From positions 62,001-126,000 of the forward strand of contig NZ_QETK01000008.1 of NCBI RefSeq assembly GCF_003105155.1: a stretch of DNA of 64,000 bases. The letters are read 5' to 3'. The DNA is from Pseudomonas sp. SDI (GTDB taxonomy: Bacteria; Pseudomonadota; Gammaproteobacteria; Pseudomonadales; Pseudomonadaceae). Below, piece by piece: positions 26,349 to 34,637 of the stretch; the first letter of the stretch is position 1; each line of letters opens with the position of its first letter. The position numbers were made by a program, and so were the translations under genes. The notes beneath the pieces were generated by a model, which was not told where the DNA came from, ran no database searches, and saw only the letters and a list, made by a program, of their open reading frames with translations.

Positions 26349-26909
26349 GTGCGCTACTCCACCACCCACAAGGAACAGACCCGCCAGAAGCTGGTGGAAA
26401 GCAGCGGCGCCATCGCCAAGCATGGCGGTTTCTCGGCCACCGGCGTGGCCGGGCTGATGAAGGCCATCGGCTTGACCGGCGGCGCGTTCTACAACCACTT
26501 TGCGTCCAAGGACGACCTGTTTACCGAAGTGGTGCGCCATGAGCTGTCGAACAGCCAGATCGGCCTGTGCAGCCGCAGCGGGGTGCTCAGCCGCGAGAAG
26601 CTGGAGCGCTGCCTGGACCAGTACCTGAGCATGGCGCACCTGCGTAACCCGGAAAGCGGTTGCGCGATCCCGGCGCTGGGAGCGGAAGTGGCGCGCGCCG
26701 CGCAGCCAGTGAAGGAGGAAGCGGAACAGTGGCTGCGCGCCTTGCAGCAGGCCTGGGCCGCTATCCTGGAAGACCCGCAACTGGCCTGGGCGCTGCTCTG
26801 TCAGTGCGTGGGGGCCTTGCTCGTCGCGCGGATGCTGGCCCAGGAACAGAGCCAGGAAGAGGTGTTGCAGGCCAGCCGCAGCTTCCTCGCTAAAGCGCTG
26901 GAGACATAG
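26349..26909 (+). CDS. TetR-family transcriptional regulator
   Basis: The product has 186 residues. The N-terminal helix-turn-helix is RYSTTHKEQTRQKLVES, GFSATGVAGLMKAIGLTGGAFYNHF, a classic TetR DNA-binding domain. The C-terminal ligand domain contains NPESGCAIPALGAEVARA, typical of the group annotated with the TetR_C_16-like fold. GTG 26349 is chosen over ATG 26331 because it has a GAGGA ribosome site at suitable spacing and because relatives begin MRYSxxHKxxTR. It probably represses the divergent SDR-isomerase pair. Confidence 0.92.
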   Translation: MRYSTTHKEQTRQKLVESSGAIAKHGGFSATGVAGLMKAIGLTGGAFYNHFASKDDLFTEVVRHELSNSQIGLCSRSGVLSREKLERCLDQYLSMAHLRNPESGCAIPALGAEVARAAQPVKEEAEQWLRALQQAWAAILEDPQLAWALLCQCVGALLVARMLAQEQSQEEVLQASRSFLAKALET

Positions 26910-26920
26910 TCGGCCGTGAT

Positions 26921-26961
26921 GGCCTCATCGCGGGACGAGTCGGGTCGCCGCATCGCCGCAC
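26921..26961. repeat. REP element, second family
   Basis: GGCCTCATCGCGGGACGAGT followed by CGGGTCGCCGCATCGCCGC lies between the convergent TetR and LysE genes. The same sequence recurs nearly unchanged at 29496-29540 and in diverged form at 38111-38151. Confidence 0.7.
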
Positions 26962-26965
26962 AGAT

Positions 26966-27595
26966 TCAATGCATGTCGCTGCGGCGATACAGGCTCAGGC
27001 CCAATGCCAGCACGGCCAGCATGCCGGCGCAACTGCGGTTGACCCACTGCATCACCCGCGCCGAAAAGCTGCGCATCGCATGCCGGCCGCCGAGGGCATA
27101 AATCACCATCATCACGCAGTCCAGCGCGGCGGTGGTGATCGCCAGGATCACGTACTGCTGCACCACCGGCTGGTCTGGGCGGATGAACTGCGGCAGGAAC
27201 GCCGAGAAAAATAGCAAGCCCTTGGGGTTGGACAAGCCCACCAGCAGCGCCCGCAGGAAGCTCGAACGGCCACTCACCGGCGCCGCCGAGCCGCTGGCCG
27301 CGAGGGTCTGGGTCGGCGCGCGCCACAGCACCACCGCGAGGTACAGCAGGTAGGCTGCGCCCACCCATTTCACCAGGCTGAACAGCTGCTCCGAGGCCTG
27401 CAACAGGGCGCCCAGCCCGCAGCCGACGGCGGCAATCAGGATCAGGTCGGAGAGCATCGCCCCGGCCATGCCGAAGCCGGCCACGCGCATGCCGTGGCTG
27501 GCGCCATTGTTCAGCGCCAGCAACATCGCCGGGCCGGGGGTGATCATCACCGCACTGGCAGCAATCACGTACAGCAAAAAGGTCGAGGCGTCCAA
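26966..27595 (-). CDS. LysE/RhtB-family amino-acid exporter
   Basis: The product has 209 residues with about six hydrophobic segments. The family signature near the N-terminus is MITPGPAMLLALNNGASHGM (residues 17-36), followed by VKWVGAAYLLYLAVVLWR and GLSNPKGLLFFSAFLPQF. Such proteins export lysine, threonine, homoserine lactones or related small molecules across the inner membrane. It is a single-gene unit ending next to a REP element. Substrate cannot be read from sequence. Confidence 0.93.
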   Translation of the reverse strand: MDASTFLLYVIAASAVMITPGPAMLLALNNGASHGMRVAGFGMAGAMLSDLILIAAVGCGLGALLQASEQLFSLVKWVGAAYLLYLAVVLWRAPTQTLAASGSAAPVSGRSSFLRALLVGLSNPKGLLFFSAFLPQFIRPDQPVVQQYVILAITTAALDCVMMVIYALGGRHAMRSFSARVMQWVNRSCAGMLAVLALGLSLYRRSDMH

Positions 27596-27767
27596 AATGG
27601 CGGCTCCTGCAAGCGCAAAGCGTGCAGAATGCCTTGGCCGTCGGGCTTGCTCAAGTGCTGTCGCCGGGTGCCTGGCGACTATTCGTCGCCCGCAGGAGAC
27701 AAATCCGCCGAATCCCGGTCAAATCGCCTACCCGCTCGACCGAGCCCCGTTAATCGCCTGGAGCCTC

Positions 27768-28346
27768 ATGCCTGTTGTTTCCCTGCCCCGCAGCCTGTTG
27801 CTGAGCCTTGCCCTGAACGTGCCCATGCAGGCCTTCGCGGCCTGCCCGAGCGCCCCGAGCCAAGCACCGTGTACCCAGGCAGTCAGCCCCGACCTGGGCA
27901 AACTCTTCGAGGACGTCGGCAGGCTGGCCGCCAGTGGCCTGGCCGGTTGGCTGAAACTGTCGCGCGATACTGCCGCAGCGGGCGAGGTACTGCCGATCCC
28001 ACTGCATATCCGCGCGCAGCTGGAGCCGTTCTACGACTTTCAGGTGCTCGACGCGGCGCGCTACAAGGTCGGCAATGCCGAGCAGATCGATGCGGCCACG
28101 GCGATGCTGCAGAATCCGGACGTCAATGCGGTGACACTGGTCGACATCATCGTCTTCCGTTCGGCCGAGGATGCGCAGAACAATGCCGCGTTATGGGCGC
28201 ACGAGCTCAAGCATGTGCAGCAATATCAGCAATGGGGGATCGAGGAATTCGCCACACGCTACACGCGCGACTATGAAGCGGTCGAGGCCCCCGCCTACGC
28301 GATCCAGGCCAAGGTCGCCAAGGCCTTGCAGGTTGCCGGTCACTGA
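27768..28346 (+). CDS. Small exported protein with HExxH motif (DUF4157-like)
   Basis: The product has 192 residues. A signal peptide (SLPRSLLLSLALNVPMQAFA) precedes a cysteine pair in ACPSAPSQAPC. In the C-terminal half LWAHELKHVQQYQQWG contains the HExxH zinc-binding pattern (HELKH). EFATRYTRDYEAVEAPAYAIQ follows and could supply a third ligand. This combination is seen in DUF4157 domains, which are often putative metalloproteases. ATG 27768 gives a clean signal peptide; the frame upstream has no gene-like features. No partner gene is evident. Proteolytic activity is unproven. Confidence 0.8.
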   Translation: MPVVSLPRSLLLSLALNVPMQAFAACPSAPSQAPCTQAVSPDLGKLFEDVGRLAASGLAGWLKLSRDTAAAGEVLPIPLHIRAQLEPFYDFQVLDAARYKVGNAEQIDAATAMLQNPDVNAVTLVDIIVFRSAEDAQNNAALWAHELKHVQQYQQWGIEEFATRYTRDYEAVEAPAYAIQAKVAKALQVAGH

Positions 28347-28438
28347 GCGACCGGCTGGCTGGAATACACCGCGCCCGGGGCCCGCGGACGTAGACTGATA
28401 GACCTCCCGCATGCGGACTTCCTGAAGGAGTGCAGGCA

Positions 28439-29485
28439 ATGGACGAGGTCAAACTACAGGCGTTCATGGGCCAGCTGGTGAGCGACATGGGCGCGGCGGC
28501 CATGTTGGCCAACATCATCCTCGGCGACGAGCTGGGCTTGTACAAGGCCATGGCCGACAGCCAGCCGATCACCCCCGAGGCCCTGGCCGTCAAGACCGGC
28601 TGCAATGCCCGGTTGTTACGCGAATGGTTGAGCGCGCAGGCGGCCTCGGGCTATGTCGAACATACGGCCGGCAGCTTCCGCCTGCCGGAAGAGCAGGCCC
28701 TGGCGTTGGCCATCGAGGATTCGCCGGTGTATGTGGCCGGCGGTGCCTCGGTGATCGCGGCGCTGTTCCACGACAAGGACAAGCTGGTGGCGGCCATGCG
28801 TGGCGATGGCGCACTGGCCTGGGGCGAACATCATCCGTGCATGTTCAGCGGCACCGAACGGTTTTTCCGTCCGGGGTATCGCGCCCATCTGGTCAGCGAG
28901 TGGTTGCCGACGCTGGACGGTGTGGTGGAGAAACTGCAGGCCGGGGCCCGGGTGGCGGACATCGGGTGCGGGCACGGCGCCTCGACGGTGATCATGGCCC
29001 AGGCATTTGCCGCGTCGCGCTTTGTCGGCTTCGACTATCACGCGCCGTCGGTGGCCATTGCCAATCAGCGCGCCAGGGACGCCGGGGTGGCGGACCGGGT
29101 GAGCTTCCAGCAGGGCAGCGCCAAGGACTACCCCGGCACCGATTACGACCTGATCTGCTACTTCGACTGCCTGCACGACATGGGCGACCCGGTGGGCGCC
29201 GCGCGGCATGCGCTGGCTTCGCTGAAGAGCGATGGCACGGTGCTACTGGTGGAGCCATTTGCGCATGACACGCTGGAGCAGAACATGACCCCGGTGGGAC
29301 GCTTGTTCTATGCCGCATCGACGTTTATCTGCACGCCGAACTCGTTGTCACAGGAAGTCGGCCTGGGCCTGGGGGCACAGGCGGGTGAAGGGCGTTTGCG
29401 CCAGGTATTCGAAGCGGCTGGGTTCAGCCGCTTCCGTCGGGCCACAGAGACGCCGTTCAACCTGATTCTGGAGGCGCGCAAGTAA
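28439..29485 (+). CDS. Class I SAM-dependent methyltransferase with N-terminal winged helix
   Basis: The product has 348 residues. The N-terminal part is a winged-helix dimerisation-like segment (LGLYKAMADSQPITPEALAV, NARLLREWLSAQAASGYVE). The methyltransferase core has motif I VADIGCGHGASTVIMAQAF near residue 170, and YDLICYFDCLHDMGDPVGAARHA in the position of the LHD motif. The layout is that of O-methyltransferase-like proteins such as mycobacterial Rv2258c, not of rRNA enzymes. ATG 28439 has AAGGAG eight bases upstream. Substrate unknown. A REPIN follows the stop codon. Confidence 0.9.
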   Translation: MDEVKLQAFMGQLVSDMGAAAMLANIILGDELGLYKAMADSQPITPEALAVKTGCNARLLREWLSAQAASGYVEHTAGSFRLPEEQALALAIEDSPVYVAGGASVIAALFHDKDKLVAAMRGDGALAWGEHHPCMFSGTERFFRPGYRAHLVSEWLPTLDGVVEKLQAGARVADIGCGHGASTVIMAQAFAASRFVGFDYHAPSVAIANQRARDAGVADRVSFQQGSAKDYPGTDYDLICYFDCLHDMGDPVGAARHALASLKSDGTVLLVEPFAHDTLEQNMTPVGRLFYAASTFICTPNSLSQEVGLGLGAQAGEGRLRQVFEAAGFSRFRRATETPFNLILEARK

Positions 29486-29492
29486 CTCTGTG

Positions 29493-29593
29493 TCGGCCTC
29501 ATCGCGGGACGAGTCGGATCGCCGCATCGCCGCTCCCACAGGAGCACGGCGGGGCATTTCTGTGGGAGCGCGCTGGTCCCGTGATGAGGCCAG
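29493..29593. repeat. REPIN: two inverted REP elements of the second family
   Basis: A left REP (29493-29542, CGGCCTCATCGCGGGACGAG... ending CTCCCACAGG) faces an inverted copy (29560-29593, CTGTGGGAGCGCGCTGG... ending TGATGAGGCCAG), separated by 17 bp. The element sits between the methyltransferase gene and the ABC operon and could fold into a long stem. Confidence 0.75.
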
Positions 29594-29638
29594 CCCGGAC
29601 GCCAGCAAAACCTCCGCCCCTGACCTACCCTTAAGTCC

Positions 29639-30295
29639 ATGCTCAGCATCGAAAACCTGCACAAGTCCTTCCCCACCGCCCAGGGCCCGCTGCCGGTGTT
29701 GCGCGGTATCGACCTGCAATTACCCGCCGCCAGCAGCCTGGCCCTGATGGGCGAGTCCGGCAGTGGCAAAAGTACCCTGCTGCACCTGATCGCCGGCCTT
29801 GAACGCCCCGACCAAGGCAGCATCCGTATCGACGGCCAGCCCCTGCACGATCGCCGCGAGCATGAACTGGCGCGCTGGCGTCGCGAGGGCATCGGCCTGG
29901 TGTTCCAGCAGTACAACCTGATCAGCAGCCTCGACTGCGCCGCCAACCTGACCTTCCAGGCGCGCCTAGCCAAGCGTCACGACCCGCTCTGGAGTGCCTA
30001 CCTCGCCGAGCGCCTGGGCCTCGACACACTGCTGCAACGCTTTCCCGAACAACTCTCCGGCGGCCAGCAGCAACGCCTGGCCATCGCCCGCGCCCTTGCC
30101 GCGCGCCCGGCCCTGGTGCTTGCCGACGAACCCACCGGCAGCCTCGATGAAAGCAGCAGCGAAACCGTGCTGGAACTGCTGCTGGAACTGGTCGGCGAAG
30201 CCGGCAGCAGCCTGCTGATGGTGACCCACAGCGCCCACCTCGCCTCGCGCCTGAACCGGCGGCTGAACCTGCACCTCGGCCAGGTGCAAGGCTGA
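29639..30295 (+). CDS. ABC transporter ATP-binding protein (AttE/LolD-like)
   Basis: The product has 218 residues: a single nucleotide-binding domain of the LolD/MacB class. Walker A is GESGSGKST (38-46), the Q-loop VFQQYNLI, the signature LSGGQQQR, and Walker B LVLADEPTGSLDE. The H-loop is VTHS. It ends with TGATG, overlapping the permease start by one base. With the downstream FtsX-like permease and lipocalin-type lipoprotein it forms the set annotated AttEFGH in other proteobacteria. The transported compound is unknown. No clear ribosome site is seen before ATG 29639. Confidence 0.92.
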   Translation: MLSIENLHKSFPTAQGPLPVLRGIDLQLPAASSLALMGESGSGKSTLLHLIAGLERPDQGSIRIDGQPLHDRREHELARWRREGIGLVFQQYNLISSLDCAANLTFQARLAKRHDPLWSAYLAERLGLDTLLQRFPEQLSGGQQQRLAIARALAARPALVLADEPTGSLDESSSETVLELLLELVGEAGSSLLMVTHSAHLASRLNRRLNLHLGQVQG

Positions 30296-32763
30296 TGCTG
30301 CGCTTGTGCCTCACGGCCCTGCTCGGCCACTGGCGCCGCCACCCGCTGCAATGCAGCAGCATCCTCATCGGACTATGGCTGGCCACCGCGCTATGGACCG
30401 GGGTCCAGGCCCTCAACCAGCAGGCCCGCGCCGACTACGCGCGGGCCAACGCACTGCTCGCCGGCAGCGCACACAGCCAATTGCTGCCGCGCCAGGGCGA
30501 ACGCATCGATCAGGCCGCGTTCGTCCAGCTGCGCCGCGCCGGCTGGCCGGTGTCGCCGCTGCTCGAAGGGCCCCTGCACTTTGCCGGCGCACAACCGCTC
30601 AGCGTGCGCCTGCTTGGCATCGAGCCGCTAAGTCTGCCGCAGGACAGTGCCATTGCCGGGCAGCCCGCCAACACCCTCGACCTCGCCGGCTTTATCGGCC
30701 CGCCAGGCCAAGCCTGGATCGCCGCCGACACTCTGCAACGGCTGGGGCTCAAGGCCGGCGATCAACCGCTCAGCGGCGACGGCCTGCGCCTGCCACCGTT
30801 GCAGGTACACGGGCAGCTCGCACCGGGGGTGATCGTGGTCGATATCGGTCAGGCCCAGCGCCTGTTGCAGGCACCGGGGCAACTGTCGCGGCTGCTGCTG
30901 CCCAGCGACTTCGCTGTCAACGCCGCGGTGCTGCCGGCCAACCTCGGCAACCGCCTGCAAGTGCACACGGCCGACGATGGCGACGACCTGCAGCGGCTTA
31001 CCGCCAGCTTCCACCTGAACCTCACGGCGCTGGGGGTGCTGGCGTTTCTGGTCGGGCTGTTCATCGTCCACGCGGCCATCGGCCTGGCGCTTGAGCAGCG
31101 CCGTGGCTTGCTGCGCACGCTGCGCGCTTGCGGTGTGAGCCTGCGCGGGCTGATCGTGGCGCTGGCGCTGGAGCTCGGGCTGTTCGCCTTGCTTGCCGGG
31201 ATCGCCGGTGTGGCCTGCGGCTATCTGCTCGCCAGCCTGCTGCTCGGCGATGTCGCCGCCAGCCTGCGCGGGCTGTATGGCGCCCAGGTGGCGGGCAGCC
31301 TGAACCTACCGGCGCACTGGTGGCTGAGCGGGCTCGGCATCAGCCTGCTCGGTGCCCTGCTGGCCGGTGCCAGCAGCCTGCTGCGCGCGGCCCAACTGCC
31401 ACTGCTGGCGCTCGCCCAGCCGCAGGCCTGGCGCCTGGCACAGGCTTTCTGGTTGCGCCGACAGGCCGTGCTGGCGCTGCTGCTGGTGGTGCTTGCCGCA
31501 ACGTGCTGGCGCTGGGGCGACAACCTGCCCAGCGCGTTTGCGCTACTGGCCAGTGTGCTGCTCGCCGCCGCCCTGCTTCTGCCGGCGCTGCTCGACGGCA
31601 CATTGGCGTTGCTCAGCAGCGTATGCCGCAGCCCGCTCAGCCAGTGGTTCATCGCCGACAGTCGCCAGCAACTGCCAGCCTTGAGCCTGGCACTGATGGC
31701 GCTGCTGCTGGCATTGGCCGCGAGTGTCGGGGTCGGCAGCATGACCGAGGGCTTTCGCCAGACCTTTCTCGGCTGGCTCGAACAACGCCTGGCCGCCGAG
31801 CTCTACCTCAACCCGCGCGATACCCGCCAGGCCCTGGCCATCGAGCGCTGGCTGCAGCAACAGCCGGTTGTCGAGGCGGTCAGCGCACAGTGGCGCGTAG
31901 CGCTGCGCGTGCAGGGCCTGCCGGTGCAGGCGCAGGGGGTGCCCGAGTCGCACGCCTATCGCCAGCACTGGCCGCTGCTCGAACAACAGCCGCAGGCCTG
32001 GGAGCGGCTGGCCGCCGGCAACGGGGTGATGCTCAGCGAACAGTTGGCGCGGCGCCTGCACCTGGCGCTAGGCCAGCGCCTGGCCCTGCCGGTCGCTGGC
32101 GCGCCGGCCCTGACCGTGGTGGCGCTGTACGCCGATTACGGTAACCCCAGGGGCCATCTGCTGCTCAGCGAGGACTGGCTGCGCCAGCATTGGCCGGCGG
32201 CTACGCTGGATGCCTTGAACGTGCGCATGGCCGCCAGCCAGGTGCCGGCGCTCAAGGTGCAACTGGAACAACGCTTTCGGCTGGACGCTACGCAGATGGT
32301 CGACCAGGGCACGCTCAAGCGTTGGTCGCTGGAGGTTTTTGAACGCACCTTTGCCGCCACCGCCGCGCTCAACAGCCTGACCCTCGGCGTGGCTGGCGTC
32401 GCCCTGTTCATCAGCTTGCTGACCCTGGGACAAAGCCGCCTCGGGCAACTGGCGCCGCTGTGGGCGCTGGGCGTGGCGCGCCGGCAACTGGGCTGGCTGT
32501 CGCTCGGCCAGACGCTGATGCTCGCCGGGCTCACCGTGCTGCTGGCGATGCCGCTGGGGCTGCTGCTGGCCTGGTGCCTGGTGGCGGTGGTCAACGTCCA
32601 GGCGTTCGGCTGGCGCCTGCCGTTGCATGTGTTCCCGGCGCAACTGCTGCAACTGGGCCTGCTCGGCCTGCTGACCAGCCTCCTCGCCGCCGCCTGGCCG
32701 TTATGGCAACTGGCACGGCGTCAACCCGCCGAGTTGCTGAGGCAGTTTGCCGATGAACGCTAG
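30295..32763 (+). CDS. FtsX/MacB-like ABC permease (AttFG-like fusion)
   Basis: The product has 822 residues. It has the double FtsX layout: one N-terminal helix (about 17-36), a large periplasmic region, three helices around residues 245-370, a central membrane region with SLALMALLLALAASVGVGS, a second periplasmic region (about 490-690), then three C-terminal helices ending RRQPAELLRQFADER. This equals two permease halves joined in one chain. It is mechanotransmissive in related LolCDE/MacB systems, moving lipoproteins or lipids rather than importing solutes. It overlaps the ATPase gene by one base and the lipoprotein gene by eleven. Confidence 0.9.
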   Translation: MLRLCLTALLGHWRRHPLQCSSILIGLWLATALWTGVQALNQQARADYARANALLAGSAHSQLLPRQGERIDQAAFVQLRRAGWPVSPLLEGPLHFAGAQPLSVRLLGIEPLSLPQDSAIAGQPANTLDLAGFIGPPGQAWIAADTLQRLGLKAGDQPLSGDGLRLPPLQVHGQLAPGVIVVDIGQAQRLLQAPGQLSRLLLPSDFAVNAAVLPANLGNRLQVHTADDGDDLQRLTASFHLNLTALGVLAFLVGLFIVHAAIGLALEQRRGLLRTLRACGVSLRGLIVALALELGLFALLAGIAGVACGYLLASLLLGDVAASLRGLYGAQVAGSLNLPAHWWLSGLGISLLGALLAGASSLLRAAQLPLLALAQPQAWRLAQAFWLRRQAVLALLLVVLAATCWRWGDNLPSAFALLASVLLAAALLLPALLDGTLALLSSVCRSPLSQWFIADSRQQLPALSLALMALLLALAASVGVGSMTEGFRQTFLGWLEQRLAAELYLNPRDTRQALAIERWLQQQPVVEAVSAQWRVALRVQGLPVQAQGVPESHAYRQHWPLLEQQPQAWERLAAGNGVMLSEQLARRLHLALGQRLALPVAGAPALTVVALYADYGNPRGHLLLSEDWLRQHWPAATLDALNVRMAASQVPALKVQLEQRFRLDATQMVDQGTLKRWSLEVFERTFAATAALNSLTLGVAGVALFISLLTLGQSRLGQLAPLWALGVARRQLGWLSLGQTLMLAGLTVLLAMPLGLLLAWCLVAVVNVQAFGWRLPLHVFPAQLLQLGLLGLLTSLLAAAWPLWQLARRQPAELLRQFADER

Positions 32764-33829
32764 CGCCTGCCTCGCCGCCCTTGCCCTGCTGCTCGCCGGG
32801 TGTGACCAGGCGCCTGCCCCGGCCCAAGGTTTCGCCGGCCTCGGCGAGGACGCCAGCACCTTCGCCCAGGTCGAACGTGGCCGCGCGCTGCAATTTCCTG
32901 CCGATCATGCTGCACATGCCGGGTACCGCATCGAATGGTGGTACGTGACGGCCAACCTGAAGGATGCCGAGGGCCGCGACTGGGGCGCGCAATGGACACT
33001 GTTCCGCTCAGCGCTACGCCCCGGCGCCGACCAACCGGGCTGGGCCAGCCCGAACCTGTGGCTCGGGCATGCCGCGCTCAGTGGGCCCTACGGCCATCAG
33101 TTCAGCGAAACCCAGGCCCGCGGCGGCATCGGCCAGGCCGGCGTGCAGGCCACGCCGTTTCGCGCCTGGATCGACGCCTGGTCGCTGCGTAGCCTGAGCG
33201 GCACGGGGCTGGAACACCTGCAGATGCAGGCCGCCGGCAACGACTTCAGCTACCGCCTGCAACTGCGCAGCGAGCAGCCGCTGGTACTGCATGGCGACCA
33301 CGGCTACAGCGAGAAGTCCGGTCAGGGTCAGGCGTCGTACTACTACAGCCAGCCGTTCTACCAGGTGAGTGGCGAGATCGAGCGCGCCGGGGTGCGCCAT
33401 CAGGTCAGCGGCCAGGCCTGGCTCGACCGCGAATGGAGCAGCCAACCGCTGGCCGCCGGGCAATCGGGCTGGGACTGGTTTTCCCTGCACCTGGACAGCG
33501 GCGCCAAGCTGATGCTGTTTCAGGTGCGGCAGGCGGCAGGCAAACCGTATAAAGCCGGCACCTGGATCGCCGCCGATGGGCAGGTACAGGCGTTGGGCGC
33601 CGAGCGCATCACCCTCACTCCGTTAGGCTGGACCCGCCTGAAGGACGGCCGCCGAGTGCCTACCCGCTGGCAGGTTGCGCTGACCCAGCCAGCCGTGCAG
33701 ATCGAGGTGGAGGCACTGCTGCCGGAGGCCTGGATGGGCACCCGCTTCCCCTACTGGGAAGGCCCGGTGCGGGTGCGCGGCAGCAACGGCGGACAGGGCT
33801 ATCTGGAAATGACCGGGTACGCGCCCTGA
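32753..33829 (+). CDS. AttH/CrtC-like lipocalin-domain lipoprotein
   Basis: The product has 358 residues. The lipobox LLLAGC places the acylated cysteine near residue 18 with aspartate next to it. The family core is YRIEWWYVTANLKD, GAQWTLFRSALRP, WLGHAALS and YYYSQPFYQVSGE, followed by GQAWLDREWSSQPL and GWDWFSLHLDSGAKLMLFQ. All match the CrtC/AttH fold, two lipocalin-like barrels. It is the cell-envelope partner of the two ABC genes upstream, overlapping the permease by eleven bases. ATG 32753 is preferred over TTG 32747. The role is probably binding or handing over a hydrophobic molecule. Confidence 0.9.
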   Translation: MNASACLAALALLLAGCDQAPAPAQGFAGLGEDASTFAQVERGRALQFPADHAAHAGYRIEWWYVTANLKDAEGRDWGAQWTLFRSALRPGADQPGWASPNLWLGHAALSGPYGHQFSETQARGGIGQAGVQATPFRAWIDAWSLRSLSGTGLEHLQMQAAGNDFSYRLQLRSEQPLVLHGDHGYSEKSGQGQASYYYSQPFYQVSGEIERAGVRHQVSGQAWLDREWSSQPLAAGQSGWDWFSLHLDSGAKLMLFQVRQAAGKPYKAGTWIAADGQVQALGAERITLTPLGWTRLKDGRRVPTRWQVALTQPAVQIEVEALLPEAWMGTRFPYWEGPVRVRGSNGGQGYLEMTGYAP

Positions 33830-33830
33830 G

Positions 33831-34409
33831 TCAGTCTTCCAGTGGCTTCGGTGGTTTCGGTGGTGCCGCCGGTTTTGCCGGCTTGGCCGCTTTGCCGTTC
33901 TTCTCCGGGGGGGCTTCGGTACTGCCCTGGGCAGCGCTTTGCGCGGCGACGCTGGGCGGTTGGATGGCCTTTTCTTCGGCCGGCAAAGCGTCGACGGCGT
34001 CGAAGATCTGCTTCGGCTCCACCGAGCCGTCGTGCTCGATCAGGTGCATCTGACCGTCCTTGCCCACCAGCACCACCTGCGTGCCCTTGCGCGCGCCCAG
34101 CTTGAGCTCGCGGATCAGCGCCATGGTGGTCTGCTGTTCGAGGTTCTTGTCTTCACGTTTACCGACCATGCCCGCCACGCTGTACAACACCAGCCCGCGC
34201 TCGTCGAACTGGGCTTTGGTGGCCGGGTCCTTGAGGGCTTCCTGCAAGCCGCGCAGCGTCGGATCGGCGGTGCTCGGGGCAATGATGATCAGCGGCCGGG
34301 CACGGGCCAGGTCCTGTTCCAGTGGCATTGGATCGGCATTGTTCACAGCGGCATACAGGGGGCCGGTAGCAACCAGCAAGGCGGCGAAGGTCAGTGACCG
34401 GACAAGCAT
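33831..34409 (-). CDS. Exported DUF4174-domain protein with Lys/Pro/Ala-rich tail
   Basis: The product has 192 residues. A signal peptide (MLVRSLTFAALLVATGPLYA) is followed by a DUF4174 domain (about 25-145): RPLIIIAPSTADPTLRGLQ, VLYSVAGMVGKRED and TQVVLVGKDGQMHLIEHDGS, a thioredoxin-like layout without cysteines. After about 150 the chain becomes low-complexity, rich in Pro, Lys and Ala (AKPAKPAAPPKPPKPLED). ATG 34409 is six bases after AAGGAG. The gene is convergent with the lipoprotein gene, one base apart. Function unknown. Confidence 0.85.
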   Translation of the reverse strand: MLVRSLTFAALLVATGPLYAAVNNADPMPLEQDLARARPLIIIAPSTADPTLRGLQEALKDPATKAQFDERGLVLYSVAGMVGKREDKNLEQQTTMALIRELKLGARKGTQVVLVGKDGQMHLIEHDGSVEPKQIFDAVDALPAEEKAIQPPSVAAQSAAQGSTEAPPEKNGKAAKPAKPAAPPKPPKPLED

Positions 34410-34603
34410 GTGCATCTCCTTCTTGTATCGATGCATCAAAGACTACGGATCGATGCGAAAGATCCGACGGGCGAGCCTAAACCACTGTTTCGATTGCCGG
34501 GGCAAGACAAAAGTAACTTTCGGTTTCAGTGGCAGCGCCGCGTCTTATCTGGAGGATAGCTGAACTGTGGCAGGCGGTTTTTCTGAGCGGTGCGCTTTAC
34601 GGG

Positions 34604-34635
34604 CCTGCAGGAGCTGGCTGGCCTGCTCCTGCAGG
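34604..34635. repeat. Perfect 11-bp inverted repeat
   Basis: CCTGCAGGAGC and GCTCCTGCAGG flank a 10-bp centre, just beyond the stop codon of the UvrD-like helicase gene. It lacks a T-run, so a REP remnant or a rho-type pause structure is more likely than an intrinsic terminator. Confidence 0.5.
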
Positions 34636-34637
34636 TG

